From UMGS1933 sp045593405 (GTDB taxonomy: Bacteria; Bacillota; Clostridia; TANB77; CAG-508), in the NCBI GenBank assembly GCA_045593405.1, contig JAZNWN010000003.1:124001-188000 (forward strand): 64,000 nucleotides of DNA, read 5' to 3'. Within the stretch, counting starts at the first letter, position 1; each line of letters opens with the position of its first letter. Positions 35,593 to 44,719 of the stretch are shown in pieces. The notes under the pieces were generated by a model that saw only the letters and a program-made list of their open reading frames with translations, was not told where the DNA came from and searched no databases. The position numbers and the translations under genes were made by a program.

Positions 35593-36729
35593 ATGGGAGA
35601 GAAAAAACGTCCAATAACAAAATGGTTATATTGGTTTTTGTTTGCAGTTGCAGTTTTATTTGTATACAAAACACTAGATAATTTTGGAGCAATTAGTGCA
35701 TGGTTTAGAAATTTAATTGGAGTTTTAGCACCATTCTTAATAGGGATCTTAATTGCATATTTGTTATATACACCATGTAAAAAAATAGAGAACTTATTTT
35801 TAAAATCAAAAAAATTGAAAAAAAGAGCAAGAGGATTATCTATTATAACAGTATATATAATGGCGGTTTTGGTTTTAATAATTATTTTTAATGTATTAGT
35901 ACCAGTAATTGCAAGTAGTGTAGTTGACTTAGTAAGTAATTTTCAAGACTACTACAATATAACATTATATAATTATTATACATTACCAGAAGATTCTATA
36001 TTAAAAAGTGATATAGTAGAAGAACTTTTTAATAGTTTAAAGAAAATAGATTTCAAACAATTTATAAATATGGAAAAAATCGCTGAATATGCAAAAGGTG
36101 CAATAAGTGTAGCAGGAAAGATAGTTGACTTCTTTGTAGCAATAATAGTATCAATTTATATACTAAGACAAAGAGGTGACATATTAAACTTTTTTAGAAA
36201 ACTTGCTAGAGCAGTTTTCAAAGAAGATACATATAACAATGTAGAAAAATATTTTAATAAAACTAATGAAGTGTTTTTTAACTTCCTAGCAGGGCAACTA
36301 TTAGATGGAGTTGTAGTAGGAATTATTACAACTATTGCAATGGCAGTACTTGGTGTAAAATATGCTGTACTTTTAGGATTTATGATAGGATTGTTTAATT
36401 TAATACCATATTTTGGTGCAATAATAGCAGTAGTTATTGCAGCAATAATTACTATTTTAACAGGTGGATTGACTCAGGCAATTACAATGGTTATAGTAGT
36501 AACTGTTTTACAACAAATAGATGCAAACATAATTAATCCGAAAATTATGAGTTCTTCATTAAAAATAAGTCCACTACTTGTAATTTTTTCAGTAACAGTG
36601 GGTGGAGCATATTTTGGAGTTTTAGGAATGTTCTTATCAGTACCAATTTTTACAGTATTAAAAGTAATAATAACAGATTATATAGATAATAAAAATAGAA
36701 TAAAGGAACTAGAGAATGGAGATGAATAA
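35593..36729 (+). CDS. AI-2E transporter (PerM/YdiK) family membrane protein
   Basis: 378 residues, with seven or eight hydrophobic segments, an N-terminal double helix, a soluble middle region and the family's conserved C-terminal GLFNLIPYFGAIIAVV and INPKIMSSSLKISPLLVIFSV blocks. Relatives export autoinducer-2 or act as Na+/H+ antiporters; many have no known substrate. RBS AAAGGAGG; directly after ftsH. Confidence 0.88.
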   Translation: MGEKKRPITKWLYWFLFAVAVLFVYKTLDNFGAISAWFRNLIGVLAPFLIGILIAYLLYTPCKKIENLFLKSKKLKKRARGLSIITVYIMAVLVLIIIFNVLVPVIASSVVDLVSNFQDYYNITLYNYYTLPEDSILKSDIVEELFNSLKKIDFKQFINMEKIAEYAKGAISVAGKIVDFFVAIIVSIYILRQRGDILNFFRKLARAVFKEDTYNNVEKYFNKTNEVFFNFLAGQLLDGVVVGIITTIAMAVLGVKYAVLLGFMIGLFNLIPYFGAIIAVVIAAIITILTGGLTQAITMVIVVTVLQQIDANIINPKIMSSSLKISPLLVIFSVTVGGAYFGVLGMFLSVPIFTVLKVIITDYIDNKNRIKELENGDE

Positions 36730-36731
36730 AA

Positions 36732-37262
36732 ATGAACATTTGGCACGATATATCAGAAGAAAGAATATCAAAGGATAAATTTGTAGGAGTAATAGAAATA
36801 TCAAAAGGATGTAAAAATAAATATGAATTAGATAAAGAAACTGGTAGATTAAAACTAGATAGAGTACTTTATACAGCAACACATTATCCTGCAAATTACG
36901 GATTTATTGCAAGAACATATGCGGATGATAATGACCCATTAGATGTGCTTGTACTTTGCCAAGAAGACTTAATACCACTAACACTTGTAGACTGTTATCC
37001 TATAGGTGTATTAATAATGATTGATGGAAACCAAAGAGATGAAAAAATAATAGCAGTTGCAGAAAAAGACCCTTTTCTAAATATGTATAAAGATATAACA
37101 GAATTACCTGCACATATTTCTACTGAAATAAAACATTTCTTTGAGGTATATAAACAATTAGAAGATAAAGAAACAGAGGTTGAAGAATTTTTAGGAAGAA
37201 CAGAAGCAGAAAAAATTATAGAAAAATCAATAGCAAATTATAAAGCAAAATTTAATAAATAA
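36732..37262 (+). CDS. ppa: Inorganic pyrophosphatase (class I)
   Basis: Hydrolyses PPi. 176 residues with ISKGCKNKYELDKETG, PANYGFIARTYADDNDPLDVLVL (the metal-binding DxDPxD site) and a KDITELPAHISTEIKHFFEVYK C-terminal block. Starts two bases after the stop of the previous gene, so probably coupled. Confidence 0.95.
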   Translation: MNIWHDISEERISKDKFVGVIEISKGCKNKYELDKETGRLKLDRVLYTATHYPANYGFIARTYADDNDPLDVLVLCQEDLIPLTLVDCYPIGVLIMIDGNQRDEKIIAVAEKDPFLNMYKDITELPAHISTEIKHFFEVYKQLEDKETEVEEFLGRTEAEKIIEKSIANYKAKFNK

Positions 37263-37273
37263 GGAGCATTTTC

Positions 37274-38452
37274 ATGATAGAAAAAATCATAGTAACATTA
37301 GTCTCTTTTATATTATTTGTTTATGTTTTCTTCTTTAAGATGATAAAAAAGAATGATACTAATTACTTAATTATTTTAGGTATTGAGACAATAGGAATAC
37401 TTATTAATTTCATACAAATTATTTTTGGAGTATTAAGAACAAGTTTCTTTAATGGAGTTGTGTATATATTCTCTATTATTATTCCTGCTTTGGTGTTCGC
37501 TTTAGAATATAAATATATAAATGTTTCAGAAATTATGTATGTATGTGCTAGCCAAATATGTTTATTATTTAGAGGTACAAAAAAAGCAAAAGAACTATTA
37601 ATTATTTTAAGTTCAAAATATCCAAATAGTTATTTTGCCCATAAGATGCTTGCAGAAATATATGAAAAAGAAGGCGGAATGAGGAAGTCAATAGAAGAAT
37701 ATGTAAAAGTATTGGATATAAAAAGAAATGATTACAAATCTTATTATAAAATATCAATATTATTAAGAGATTTAGGAAGAAATAAACAAGCAATAGAGAT
37801 GTTAGAAAATCTACTTAAAGTAAAACCAGAGCATTATTTGGCGAGCGAAATGCTTGCAGAGTTACTAATAGAAAATGAAGATTATAAGAAAGCAATTACA
37901 GTTATAAATAAAGCTTTAAAAATACATGAAGATAAACAAAGCCTTATATATAATTTAGGAATTGCATATGCAAAAACAAATGATTTTAGTTTATCTAAAA
38001 AATGTTTTGAACAGATTATTACTTTAAATAATGAACATTATAATGCTTATTATAGATTAGGACAAATAGCACTATTATATAGAGATTTTGATATGGCAGA
38101 AAACTATTTTTTAAATAGCACATATAAAGAAAAAGAAGCAAAATCTTACTATGAATTAACAAAAATATATATGATGAAAAATCAAAAAGATAAAGCAGCA
38201 TTAACAATACAAAAAGCTATAAATTCAGATAGTAACTTCTATACAATTGCTAAAGAAGAACCAATATTATTTCCAATAAAACAATATATAAAAAAACCAG
38301 AACAAATTGTAGAAACAAAAAAACAAGAAGAAACGAAAAAAGAAAAAATGGTAGAAGAATATTTAAACGACACATATAACTTGACAAAAGTATTAAACAA
38401 ACAAGAAGAGGAAAACAAAAATAAATTCGAATGGAATAGAAAAAGAAAATAA
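37274..38452 (+). CDS. Membrane-anchored TPR-repeat protein
   Basis: 392 residues: three N-terminal hydrophobic segments (about 1-75), then about six tetratricopeptide-like repeats (about 115-320; for example YKSYYKISILLRDLGRNKQA and YNLGIAYAKTNDFSLSKKCF), then a Lys/Glu-rich tail. TPRs mediate protein contacts; the partner is unknown. RBS AAGGAGC. Confidence 0.8.
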   Translation: MIEKIIVTLVSFILFVYVFFFKMIKKNDTNYLIILGIETIGILINFIQIIFGVLRTSFFNGVVYIFSIIIPALVFALEYKYINVSEIMYVCASQICLLFRGTKKAKELLIILSSKYPNSYFAHKMLAEIYEKEGGMRKSIEEYVKVLDIKRNDYKSYYKISILLRDLGRNKQAIEMLENLLKVKPEHYLASEMLAELLIENEDYKKAITVINKALKIHEDKQSLIYNLGIAYAKTNDFSLSKKCFEQIITLNNEHYNAYYRLGQIALLYRDFDMAENYFLNSTYKEKEAKSYYELTKIYMMKNQKDKAALTIQKAINSDSNFYTIAKEEPILFPIKQYIKKPEQIVETKKQEETKKEKMVEEYLNDTYNLTKVLNKQEEENKNKFEWNRKRK

Positions 38453-38626
38453 TAATTTATGTGATAATATAATAACTTTTAAATGTCAGCCGTTTTGTAT
38501 ATTTTATAAAAAATTAACATTCGACAGCCCTTTGAGGCGGGGGAATACCCGCGTATGCCTTGGAGAATTTAATTTTTTAGAAAATTATACAAAAGGTAGG
38601 CTGAAAATTACATAAATTATTATTTT
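38447..38626. repeat. MITE-like element, about 180 bp
   Basis: AAATAATAATTTATGTGA ... TTACATAAATTATTATTTT termini. Interior almost identical to 5551-5730 (CATTCGACAGCCCTTTGAGGC; GCGTATGCCTTGGAG). It abuts the stop codon of the TPR gene and fills the gap to uppP. Confidence 0.8.
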
Positions 38627-38679
38627 GGTCTTAATAATTATAAATAAACATATAATTCACAAAGGAAGGATGATTATTT

Positions 38680-39483
38680 ATGCCAATATATCAAGCAATA
38701 ATTTTAGGAATCGTACAAGGGCTTACAGAATTTTTACCAATATCAAGTTCAGCCCATTTAAACTTATTCCCATGGGTATTAGGATGGGGACAGATGCCAG
38801 CGTCTTTTGACGTAGCATTACATATAGGAACATTACTTGCAATAGTAATATTTTTCTTTAAAGACTGGATAAAACTGTTTATAGGAGGATATAATCAAGT
38901 TGTAAAGAAAGAAAAAACAACAGAAGGAAAAATATTTTGGTATTTAGTTATATCAACAATACCAGCAGGAATATTAAGTTTAGTGCTAGATAAAATCTCA
39001 AGTAAACTATTGGGAGATAATTTAAATATTGAAATGATAGTAATTGCAATAACATTAATTATAATGGGAATAGTGCTATACATTGTAGATAAAAAAGCAA
39101 AATCAAATACAAAATATGAAGATATAACATTAAAACAATCATTAGCAGTTGGAGCATCACAAGCCTTAGCTGCAGCATTCCCAGGAGTATCACGTTCAGG
39201 GATAACAATGACAATAGCAAGAGCAATGGGAGTAGATAGAGAAAGTGCAGCAAGATATTCATTTTTGCTTGCAACACCAATAACAGTTGCAGCAGTAATA
39301 TTTGATTTAAAAAATATTATTCTTACAGATATAGCAATGTGGCTAGGAATATTAGCAAGTTTTCTTGTGGGAATAGTAATAATAAAATTCTTACTAGAAT
39401 ACTTAAAAAAAGGAAGCTTCAAAGGCTTTGCAATATATAGAGTATTAGTAGGAATAGCAGTAATACTATTGGCAATATTTTAA
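38680..39483 (+). CDS. uppP: Undecaprenyl-diphosphatase
   Basis: Recycles the cell-wall lipid carrier. 267 residues with GLTEFLPISSSAHL (about 13-26) and PGVSRSGITMT (about 168-178), about eight membrane helices. RBS AAAGGAAGG. Confidence 0.96.
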   Translation: MPIYQAIILGIVQGLTEFLPISSSAHLNLFPWVLGWGQMPASFDVALHIGTLLAIVIFFFKDWIKLFIGGYNQVVKKEKTTEGKIFWYLVISTIPAGILSLVLDKISSKLLGDNLNIEMIVIAITLIIMGIVLYIVDKKAKSNTKYEDITLKQSLAVGASQALAAAFPGVSRSGITMTIARAMGVDRESAARYSFLLATPITVAAVIFDLKNIILTDIAMWLGILASFLVGIVIIKFLLEYLKKGSFKGFAIYRVLVGIAVILLAIF

Positions 39484-39484
39484 A

Positions 39485-39560
39485 TGTAGGGGCAACCGAT
39501 GGTTGCCTTTTATTAATTGGTTGCAAAATTTGTAGGGGTCGCACTTCTTGGCGCCCCATA
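39485..39560. repeat. GTAGGGGC repeats downstream of uppP
   Basis: TGTAGGGGCAACCGATGGTTGCC and TTGTAGGGGTCGCACTTCTTGGCGCCCC in tandem, both diverged. Confidence 0.55.
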
Positions 39561-39576
39561 AAGATAATAATATATC

Positions 39577-39608
39577 TAAACGGATTGGTTTTGACCAATC
39601 CGTTTTTT
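39577..39608 (+). terminator. uppP terminator
   Basis: AAACGGATTGGT and ACCAATCCGTTTTTT form a 12-bp stem with a T-tract. Confidence 0.85.
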
Positions 39609-39667
39609 CGTCAAAACCTCCTATATTTCATCAAAGGAAATATATTTTAAAAATAGAATAATATAAT

Positions 39668-39702
39668 TTGTAGGTGCAGGATTCAGTTATCCTGCTTGTA
39701 AT
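39668..39702. repeat. Degenerate GTAGG-type repeat
   Basis: TTGTAGGTGCAGGATTCAGTTATCCTGCTTGTAA just before spoIIAA. Confidence 0.45.
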
Positions 39703-39724
39703 ATAAAAACATGGGAGGAAAAAT

Positions 39725-40036
39725 ATGAATATTACATATGATAAAGAAAATAGATTACTTAAGTTTGAGATGACTGAGGAGATTGACCATTGTATGGCAG
39801 AAAAAATTAGAAGTAAGGCAGATTTTGAAATCCAAGAACATACTCCCAAAAAAGTATTAATGGACTTTGAAAATGTTTCTTTTATGGATAGTGCAGGTAT
39901 TGGGATGATATTAGGTAGATATAAAACTGCAAAAATGGTGGGGAGTACACTTAATATAACAAATGTTAAACCTAGAATAAAAAAAGTTTTAGAGATGTCT
40001 GGTGTTTTAAAAATAATACCAATAGTAGAAGAATAG
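39725..40036 (+). CDS. spoIIAA: Anti-sigma F factor antagonist SpoIIAA
   Basis: A STAS-domain protein of 103 residues with MDFENVSFMDSAGIGMILGRY, where the Ser of DSAGIG is the phosphorylated site. It releases SigF from SpoIIAB. First gene of the classical spoIIA operon. RBS GGGAGG. Confidence 0.96.
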   Translation: MNITYDKENRLLKFEMTEEIDHCMAEKIRSKADFEIQEHTPKKVLMDFENVSFMDSAGIGMILGRYKTAKMVGSTLNITNVKPRIKKVLEMSGVLKIIPIVEE

Positions 40037-40047
40037 GAGGAAAGCAA

Positions 40048-40479
40048 ATGGAAAAAAATTACGATAATGAAATGAAAATAGAGTTTATAAGTAATCCGAA
40101 TAATGAGGCATTTGCTAGGATTTCTGTTGCAAGTTTTGTTGCAAGCTTGGATCCTACAATAGAAGAAATTTCAGATATAAAAACTGCAGTATCAGAAGCA
40201 GTTACAAATTCAATAATACATGGATATGAAAATACAAGAGGATTAGTCAAAATAAAGGCTAGAATAATACATAATACAATTGAATTGGAAGTAATAGATA
40301 ATGGGAAAGGAATAGAAGATATAGAAAGAGCAAAAGAAGCTTTATATACTACAAAACCTGAACTTGAAAGGTCAGGAATGGGTTTTACAATAATGGAAAG
40401 TTTTATGGACGAAATGCAGGTTAAATCTACTGTAGGAGAAGGAACTACAGTATTTATGAAAAAAATTATTAAAAATTAA
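40048..40479 (+). CDS. spoIIAB: Anti-sigma F factor SpoIIAB (serine kinase)
   Basis: 143-residue GHKL ATPase that holds SigF and phosphorylates SpoIIAA. It shows AVSEAVTNSIIHGY (N box), DNGKGIEDI (G1) and GMGFTIMESFMDE (G2). Eleven bases after spoIIAA, with RBS AGGAGG. Confidence 0.97.
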   Translation: MEKNYDNEMKIEFISNPNNEAFARISVASFVASLDPTIEEISDIKTAVSEAVTNSIIHGYENTRGLVKIKARIIHNTIELEVIDNGKGIEDIERAKEALYTTKPELERSGMGFTIMESFMDEMQVKSTVGEGTTVFMKKIIKN

Positions 40480-40504
40480 ATATATTATTACAAAAGGAGA
40501 AAAC

Positions 40505-41225
40505 ATGTACGAAACGAATACTGAAGATATTATTAAGGCACAAGAAAAATCAGAAGAAGCAATGGAAAAAATAGTAACAAATAATTCAGGATTAGTATGG
40601 AGTATAGTAAATAGATTTTTAGGTAGAGGCTATTCAAAAGAAGAATTATACCAAATAGGATGTATAGGGTTAATAAAAGCAGTGCAAAGATTTGATGTGA
40701 AATTTGAAGTAAAAATATCAACATTTGCAGTACCTTATATAATGGGAGAAATAAAAAGATTTATAAGAGATGATGGACCAATAAAAATAAGTAGAAGTAT
40801 AAAGGAATTAGGAGCAAAAATAAGAGAAATACAAAGGGATTACTTAGCTAAAAATGGAAAAGATATAAAAATATCTGAAATTGCAAAAATATTAAATACA
40901 AATATAGAAGACATTGCAGTAGCACTAGATGCAAGTAAACCTTTAGACTCAATAGATGAAGAATTATATGAAGGAGATGAAACACAAAGTAAAATATCAA
41001 AAATAAGCAATAACAAAGATGAAATGGGGGAATTAATAAACAAAATAACAATAAGAAAGCTAATAAAAGAATTAGAAACAAGAGAACAAGAAATAATAGT
41101 ATTAAGATATTTCAAACAAAAAACTCAAGTAGAAGTAGCAAAAGCTCTTCGGAATATCACAAGTGCAAGTCTCTAGAATAGAGAAGAAAATTTTATTAGA
41201 AATGCGAAAAAAGATTGCGATTTAA
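40505..41225 (+). CDS. sigF: RNA polymerase sporulation sigma factor SigF, needs +1 shift at CGG 41150
   Basis: Forespore-specific sigma factor. Region 2 (GLVWSIVNRFLGRGYSKEEL; LIKAVQRFDV; FAVPYIMGEIKRFIRDD), region 3 and most of region 4 (RKLIKELETREQEIIVLRYF) are in one frame, which meets CGG 41150-41152 after VAKAL. Skipping the C gives GISQVQVSRIEKKILLEMRK, the recognition helix that contacts the -35 element, and a stop at 41225 (239 residues). Without the shift the helix is lost and the protein stops 11 codons later. The final gene of spoIIA. Confidence 0.95.
41150..41152 (+). other. In-frame CGG, +1 recoding site (sigF)
   Basis: Context GCT CTT CGG AAT; CTT (C) GGA ATA opens the region 4.2 helix. 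Confidence 0.93.
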
Positions 41226-41257
41226 GTCAGAAAATGATAAATAGTGAGATTTTTTGC

Positions 41258-41398
41258 AGTCAGCTCCCATGGAGTAATTTTTTATATTTTTATCACTGCC
41301 CCATCCAAGAAAATGTAATTCGCTAACGCTCAAACATTTTCTAAGGCGGTCACCCCGGAGTCGTTCTAAAAATATAAAAAGCAACTCCATTCGCGCTA
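41258..41398. repeat. About 150-bp repeat family, subtype 2, reverse orientation, degenerate ends
   Basis: Interior GCCCCATCCAAGAAAATG ... AAGGCGGTCACCCCGGAGTCG between inverted TATATTTTTATC/TAAAAATATAAAAA arms. With the next repeat it fills the gap between sigF and spoIID; no gene is seen there. Confidence 0.65.
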
Positions 41399-41412
41399 GT
41401 TTATAAGAATAT

Positions 41413-41525
41413 AGTAGCCAAACGCAGGGGTTTGATTTTTATTTTTGGAGGCAATCCTGGGTGTGGAAATCACGAGAAGGTTGCCGGAAATAAATAAAAT
41501 TAACCCCCGACGAGATTTGGCGGAT
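41413..41525. repeat. GCCAAACGC ... GAGATTTGGCGG repeat with a different interior
   Basis: GTAGCCAAACGCAGGGG and CCCCCGACGAGATTTGGCGG ends around a short new interior (GGAGGCAATCCTGGG ... GAAGGTTGCCGG). It shows that the termini, not the interior, define the family. Confidence 0.7.
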
Positions 41526-41560
41526 GTCTTTTTCTAATAAAATATGAAGTAAGGAGAAAA

Positions 41561-42539
41561 ATGAAAAAACTCATATTATTAATTTTAGCAATAGTACTCA
41601 TATGTTTTATGCTTCCAATAATATTTACAAAAAAATACACACCTAAGCAAACAATCAGCGAAGTACAAAAAAATGAATATGATTATAAACAATATAACAC
41701 AATAAAGTTATTATATACAGAAACAGGAGAAATCAAAGAAATAAACATAGACGAGTACCTATATGGAGTTGTTTCTGCAGAAATGCCAGCAAATTTTCAC
41801 GAGGAAGCATTAAAAGCTCAGAGCTTAGTTGCAAGAACATATACAATATATAAAATTATAAATGGAAGTAAACATGAAGGTGCAGATATATGTAATTTGG
41901 CGAGTTGTTGCCAAGCGTGGATTTCAAAAGAAGACAGATTTGCAAAATGGGATGAAGGAGATGGTGAAACTAACTGGCAGAAAATAGTAACTGCAGTCGA
42001 GGCTACAAAAGGGGAAATAATTACATATAAAGGAAAACCAATAAATGCATTTTTTCATTCAAATAGTGGAGGAACAACAGAAACAGCAACTAATGTATGG
42101 GGAGGAACAAATTACCCATATCTACAAACTGTAGAAACATCAGGAGAAGATGCATATACACAATATAGTTCAAATGTTACATTAACTAAAGACGAAGTAA
42201 CACAAAGAATAAAAGAATATCATCGGAGATATACAAATAAATTTTGAAAATGAAAATGAAATACAAATTTTAGAAAATACAGAAAGTGGAAGAGTAAAAA
42301 CAATTAAATTTGGAAATATACAAATTTCAGGGGTTGAAACAAGAACAATTTTTGGATTAAGGTCTGCTAAATTTTCAGTAAAAGTGGAAGGCGATAATGT
42401 GATTTTTGAAGTTTTAGGTTATGGCCATGGCGTTGGAATGAGCCAAACAGGTGCAGACAGCATGGCAAAACTTGGAAATAATTATGAAGCCATAATAAAA
42501 CATTATTATACTGGTGTAGAAATTGAAAATGTGTCTTAA
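41561..42539 (+). CDS. spoIID: Stage II sporulation protein D (SpoIID), needs +1 shift at CGG 42224
   Basis: A peptidoglycan lytic transglycosylase used in engulfment. An N-terminal signal anchor (about 1-24) is followed by the SpoIID domain: VVSAEMPANFHEEALKAQSLVARTY (catalytic Glu) and HSNSGGTTETATNVWGG. CGG 42224 interrupts after KEYH. Skipping it gives GDIQINFENENE, and later GYGHGVGMSQTGADSMAKLG, the hallmark C-terminal motif, with a stop at 42539. Joined length 325 residues. Confidence 0.94.
42224..42226 (+). other. In-frame CGG, +1 recoding site (spoIID)
   Basis: Context TAT CAT CGG AGA; CAT (C) GGA GAT restores the frame. Confidence 0.92.
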
Positions 42540-42607
42540 TTTTAGAATAAACTCGTAAAAAATGGAAATAATTTTACTAAAGATAAAAATAAGGAGGCAC
42601 GATAATC

Positions 42608-43393
42608 TTGAGAAGAGAAAGAAGACCAAGATTTAGAAGTTATAAATTTTTTTATATTACAGGTATAGTAGCAGTTTTTTTAGCAATACTGCTTGTAATT
42701 TTATATAATGTTTATAACAAAAAATTAAACGATATTTCAGAAAGCATGTTATCTTCGGAACGAATAATTGGATTAGTTCCAAATACTGCAGAGGATGTGA
42801 CAAATCCAGTTGAAACAACAGGAAGTACTATAAGTAAAACTATTGAACAAGCGCAAGAAGAATTAATAAATAGTATAGAAGAAAATAATGTAGAAAGTGA
42901 AACTATATCTACAAATGAAACAGAAACTACAGAAGTGCAAAGTGCTTCAACAGAGGTAAAAAATGAGGAAAAAGAAGTAAAAAGAGAACTATCTTTTTCA
43001 TATCCAGTAGAAGGCGAAGTTTCAAGAGAATTTGCAATGGAAGAACTAATATATTCAGAAACACTAGATGAATGGACTGTCCATCAAGGATTTGATATTA
43101 AAGCAGATAGAACAACTGTAGTAAAATCTGCAGAAGAGGGAACAGTAACAGCAATAAAGAATGATCCAAGATTTGGATTGACAATAATAATAGAGCATGA
43201 GAATGGGTATAAAACAGTATATTCGAACTTGTTATCAACAGAATTTGTATCAGAGGATGAAAAAGTAGAAAAAGGGCAAAGCATTGGAACAGTTGGAAAT
43301 TCTGCAGTTTTTGAAATTGCAGACGAACCACATTTACATTTTGAAATGTTAAAAGACGGAGAATACGTAGATCCGAAATTGTATTTAAAATAA
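42608..43393 (+). CDS. spoIIQ: M23 peptidase, SpoIIQ-like
   Basis: 261 residues: a basic N-terminus with a membrane helix (about 14-36), a Ser/Thr/Glu-rich linker and a LytM/M23 domain (about 140-261) with HQGFDIKA, VTAIKNDPRFGLTIIIEHENG and HLHFEML. The first metal ligand (usually HxGxD) appears as HQGFD, so it may retain zinc. A TTG start follows AAGGAGGCACG. Its place directly after spoIID suggests SpoIIQ, the forespore partner of SpoIIIAH. Confidence 0.85.
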   Translation: MRRERRPRFRSYKFFYITGIVAVFLAILLVILYNVYNKKLNDISESMLSSERIIGLVPNTAEDVTNPVETTGSTISKTIEQAQEELINSIEENNVESETISTNETETTEVQSASTEVKNEEKEVKRELSFSYPVEGEVSREFAMEELIYSETLDEWTVHQGFDIKADRTTVVKSAEEGTVTAIKNDPRFGLTIIIEHENGYKTVYSNLLSTEFVSEDEKVEKGQSIGTVGNSAVFEIADEPHLHFEMLKDGEYVDPKLYLK

Positions 43394-43404
43394 TTTACAA
43401 ATTA

Positions 43405-43432
43405 TGTAGGGGCGGCTATTGGCCGTCCGCTC
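43405..43432. repeat. Short GTAGGGGCGG palindrome
   Basis: TGTAGGGGCGGCTATTGGCCGTCCGCTC. Confidence 0.6.
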
Positions 43433-43467
43433 TTCAAGAAAAAAGTATAATTACATTATTGTAAAAA

Positions 43468-43613
43468 TCCGCCCAATCTCGTCGGGGTTATATATTTTAT
43501 TTTTATCACTGACCCATCCAAGAAAATGTAATTCGCTTTGCTCAAACATTTTCTAAGGCGGTCACCCCGGAGTCGCTCTAAAAATAAAATATATAAGCCC
43601 CTGCGTTGGGCTA
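43468..43613. repeat. About 150-bp repeat family, subtype 2, reverse orientation
   Basis: CCGCCCAATCTCGTCGGGG ... CCCCTGCGTTGGGC ends, interior GACCCATCCAAGAAAATG ... GCGGTCACCCCGGAG. Near-copy of 53288-53435. Confidence 0.75.
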
Positions 43614-43653
43614 ACGAATAATTATTTAAAATAAAACTATATTGTATTAGATA

Positions 43654-44082
43654 TTATAAAAATTTTTTTAATTTTTCCACACTTTCTTCTTGATAAGTTA
43701 CAAAATCATTTATTAAATTTTTAACATCAGTGTCTAAATCGTCATGAGCATTTAAAATTCTTCTACCTTCAATAATTCCCATATTTGTACCTTGCATTAA
43801 AATTTCTGAAAGTTTAGAATCAGTTTTATCTTTAATAGTATTTGTTTGAATTCCATACCATAGCATAGCTTTTTGACCTAAACTGTAATCACCAGGCTCA
43901 ACATTATAATTAGCAAAAGCAGAATTAACTTTATCTAAAATATTATTATACATACTATACTCATGTTTTAAATAGTCAGACATTTGAGCAGTTTCTGCTT
44001 TATCTTGAAGATAAGAAATAGAATCCATTCCCATTTTTACACCTTTACAAATTTCCTTTAAAGCTTCAACATTTTTATCCAT
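43654..44082 (-). CDS. Hypothetical helical protein (ferritin-like/DUF-type bundle)
   Basis: 142 residues on the minus strand, almost all predicted helix (VEALKEICKGVKMGMDSISYL ... SVEKLKKFL). It resembles small four-helix proteins of Firmicutes, some in DUF2383/coat-type families, but no family motif is decisive. RBS AAAGGAGG. It points against its neighbours and is bracketed by repeats. Confidence 0.65.
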   Translation of the reverse strand: MDKNVEALKEICKGVKMGMDSISYLQDKAETAQMSDYLKHEYSMYNNILDKVNSAFANYNVEPGDYSLGQKAMLWYGIQTNTIKDKTDSKLSEILMQGTNMGIIEGRRILNAHDDLDTDVKNLINDFVTYQEESVEKLKKFL

Positions 44083-44127
44083 AAAAACCTCCTTTTTATT
44101 TTAGTTTTTACTTAATTTTAATAAATA

Positions 44128-44222
44128 TACGTATTTTGTATTTTGCTTTTTTGAAATATTTCTACAAAGATAAACTAAAAATGTGAAACACTAAACACCA
44201 AAATCCAAATACAAAATAAGTA
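44128..44222. repeat. GTATTTTG-rich inverted repeat
   Basis: ACGTATTTTGTATTTTGC and the inverted AAACACCAAAATCCAAATAC flank a loop. It fills most of the divergent gap here. Confidence 0.5.
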
Positions 44223-44223
44223 T

Positions 44224-44252
44224 TTGACAATAATTTATAAAAATAATATACT
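44224..44252 (+). promoter_or_regulatory. Promoter of the DUF1294 gene
   Basis: TTGACA (44224-44229), 17 bases, TATACT (44247-44252). Confidence 0.6.
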
Positions 44253-44288
44253 AAATAAAATATTATAGTAGAAAGGGAGAGAACACAC

Positions 44289-44574
44289 ATGGAAGAAATA
44301 TTAACAGTAAAAAATATAATAATATATTTACTAGCAATTAATATTATAACATTTTTTAGTATGGGAATAGATAAATATAAAGCAAAAAAAGGGAGATGGA
44401 GAACACAAGAGAAAACTCTATTTACATTAGTAGCTTTAGGTGGAGGAATAGGACGGAATTGCAGGAATGTATTTTTATAAACATAAAACTAAAAAGTCTA
44501 GATTTTACATAGGTTTTCCGTTAATTATAATTATGCAAATATTACTTTTAATAGTTGTTTTGACCGCTAAATAG
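44289..44574 (+). CDS. DUF1294 membrane protein, needs +1 shift at CGG 44454
   Basis: Small membrane protein with the DUF1294 pattern: a first helix, then FSMGIDKYKAKKGRWRTQEKTL (the DK..A..RRIPE region), then LVALGGGIG. CGG 44454 interrupts. Skipping the C gives GIAGMYFYKHKTKKSRFYIG, the family's second conserved block (G.G...M..F.HKT.K..F), then a last helix and stop at 44574. Joined length 94 residues, typical for the family. Function unknown. Confidence 0.88.
44454..44456 (+). other. In-frame CGG, +1 recoding site (DUF1294 gene)
   Basis: Context ATA GGA CGG AAT; GGA (C) GGA ATT restores the frame. Confidence 0.9.
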
Positions 44575-44719
44575 CAATATATCAATATAATAGTTGAATT
44601 AAAGCGAACAAACTTGATGTACACATAATTCTAAATAATAAAAAAACAAAAAAAACTATAAACAAAACAGGAGTTCAAAATGTGAATAACCAAAAACAAT
44701 AAAACCTAGACAATACAAG

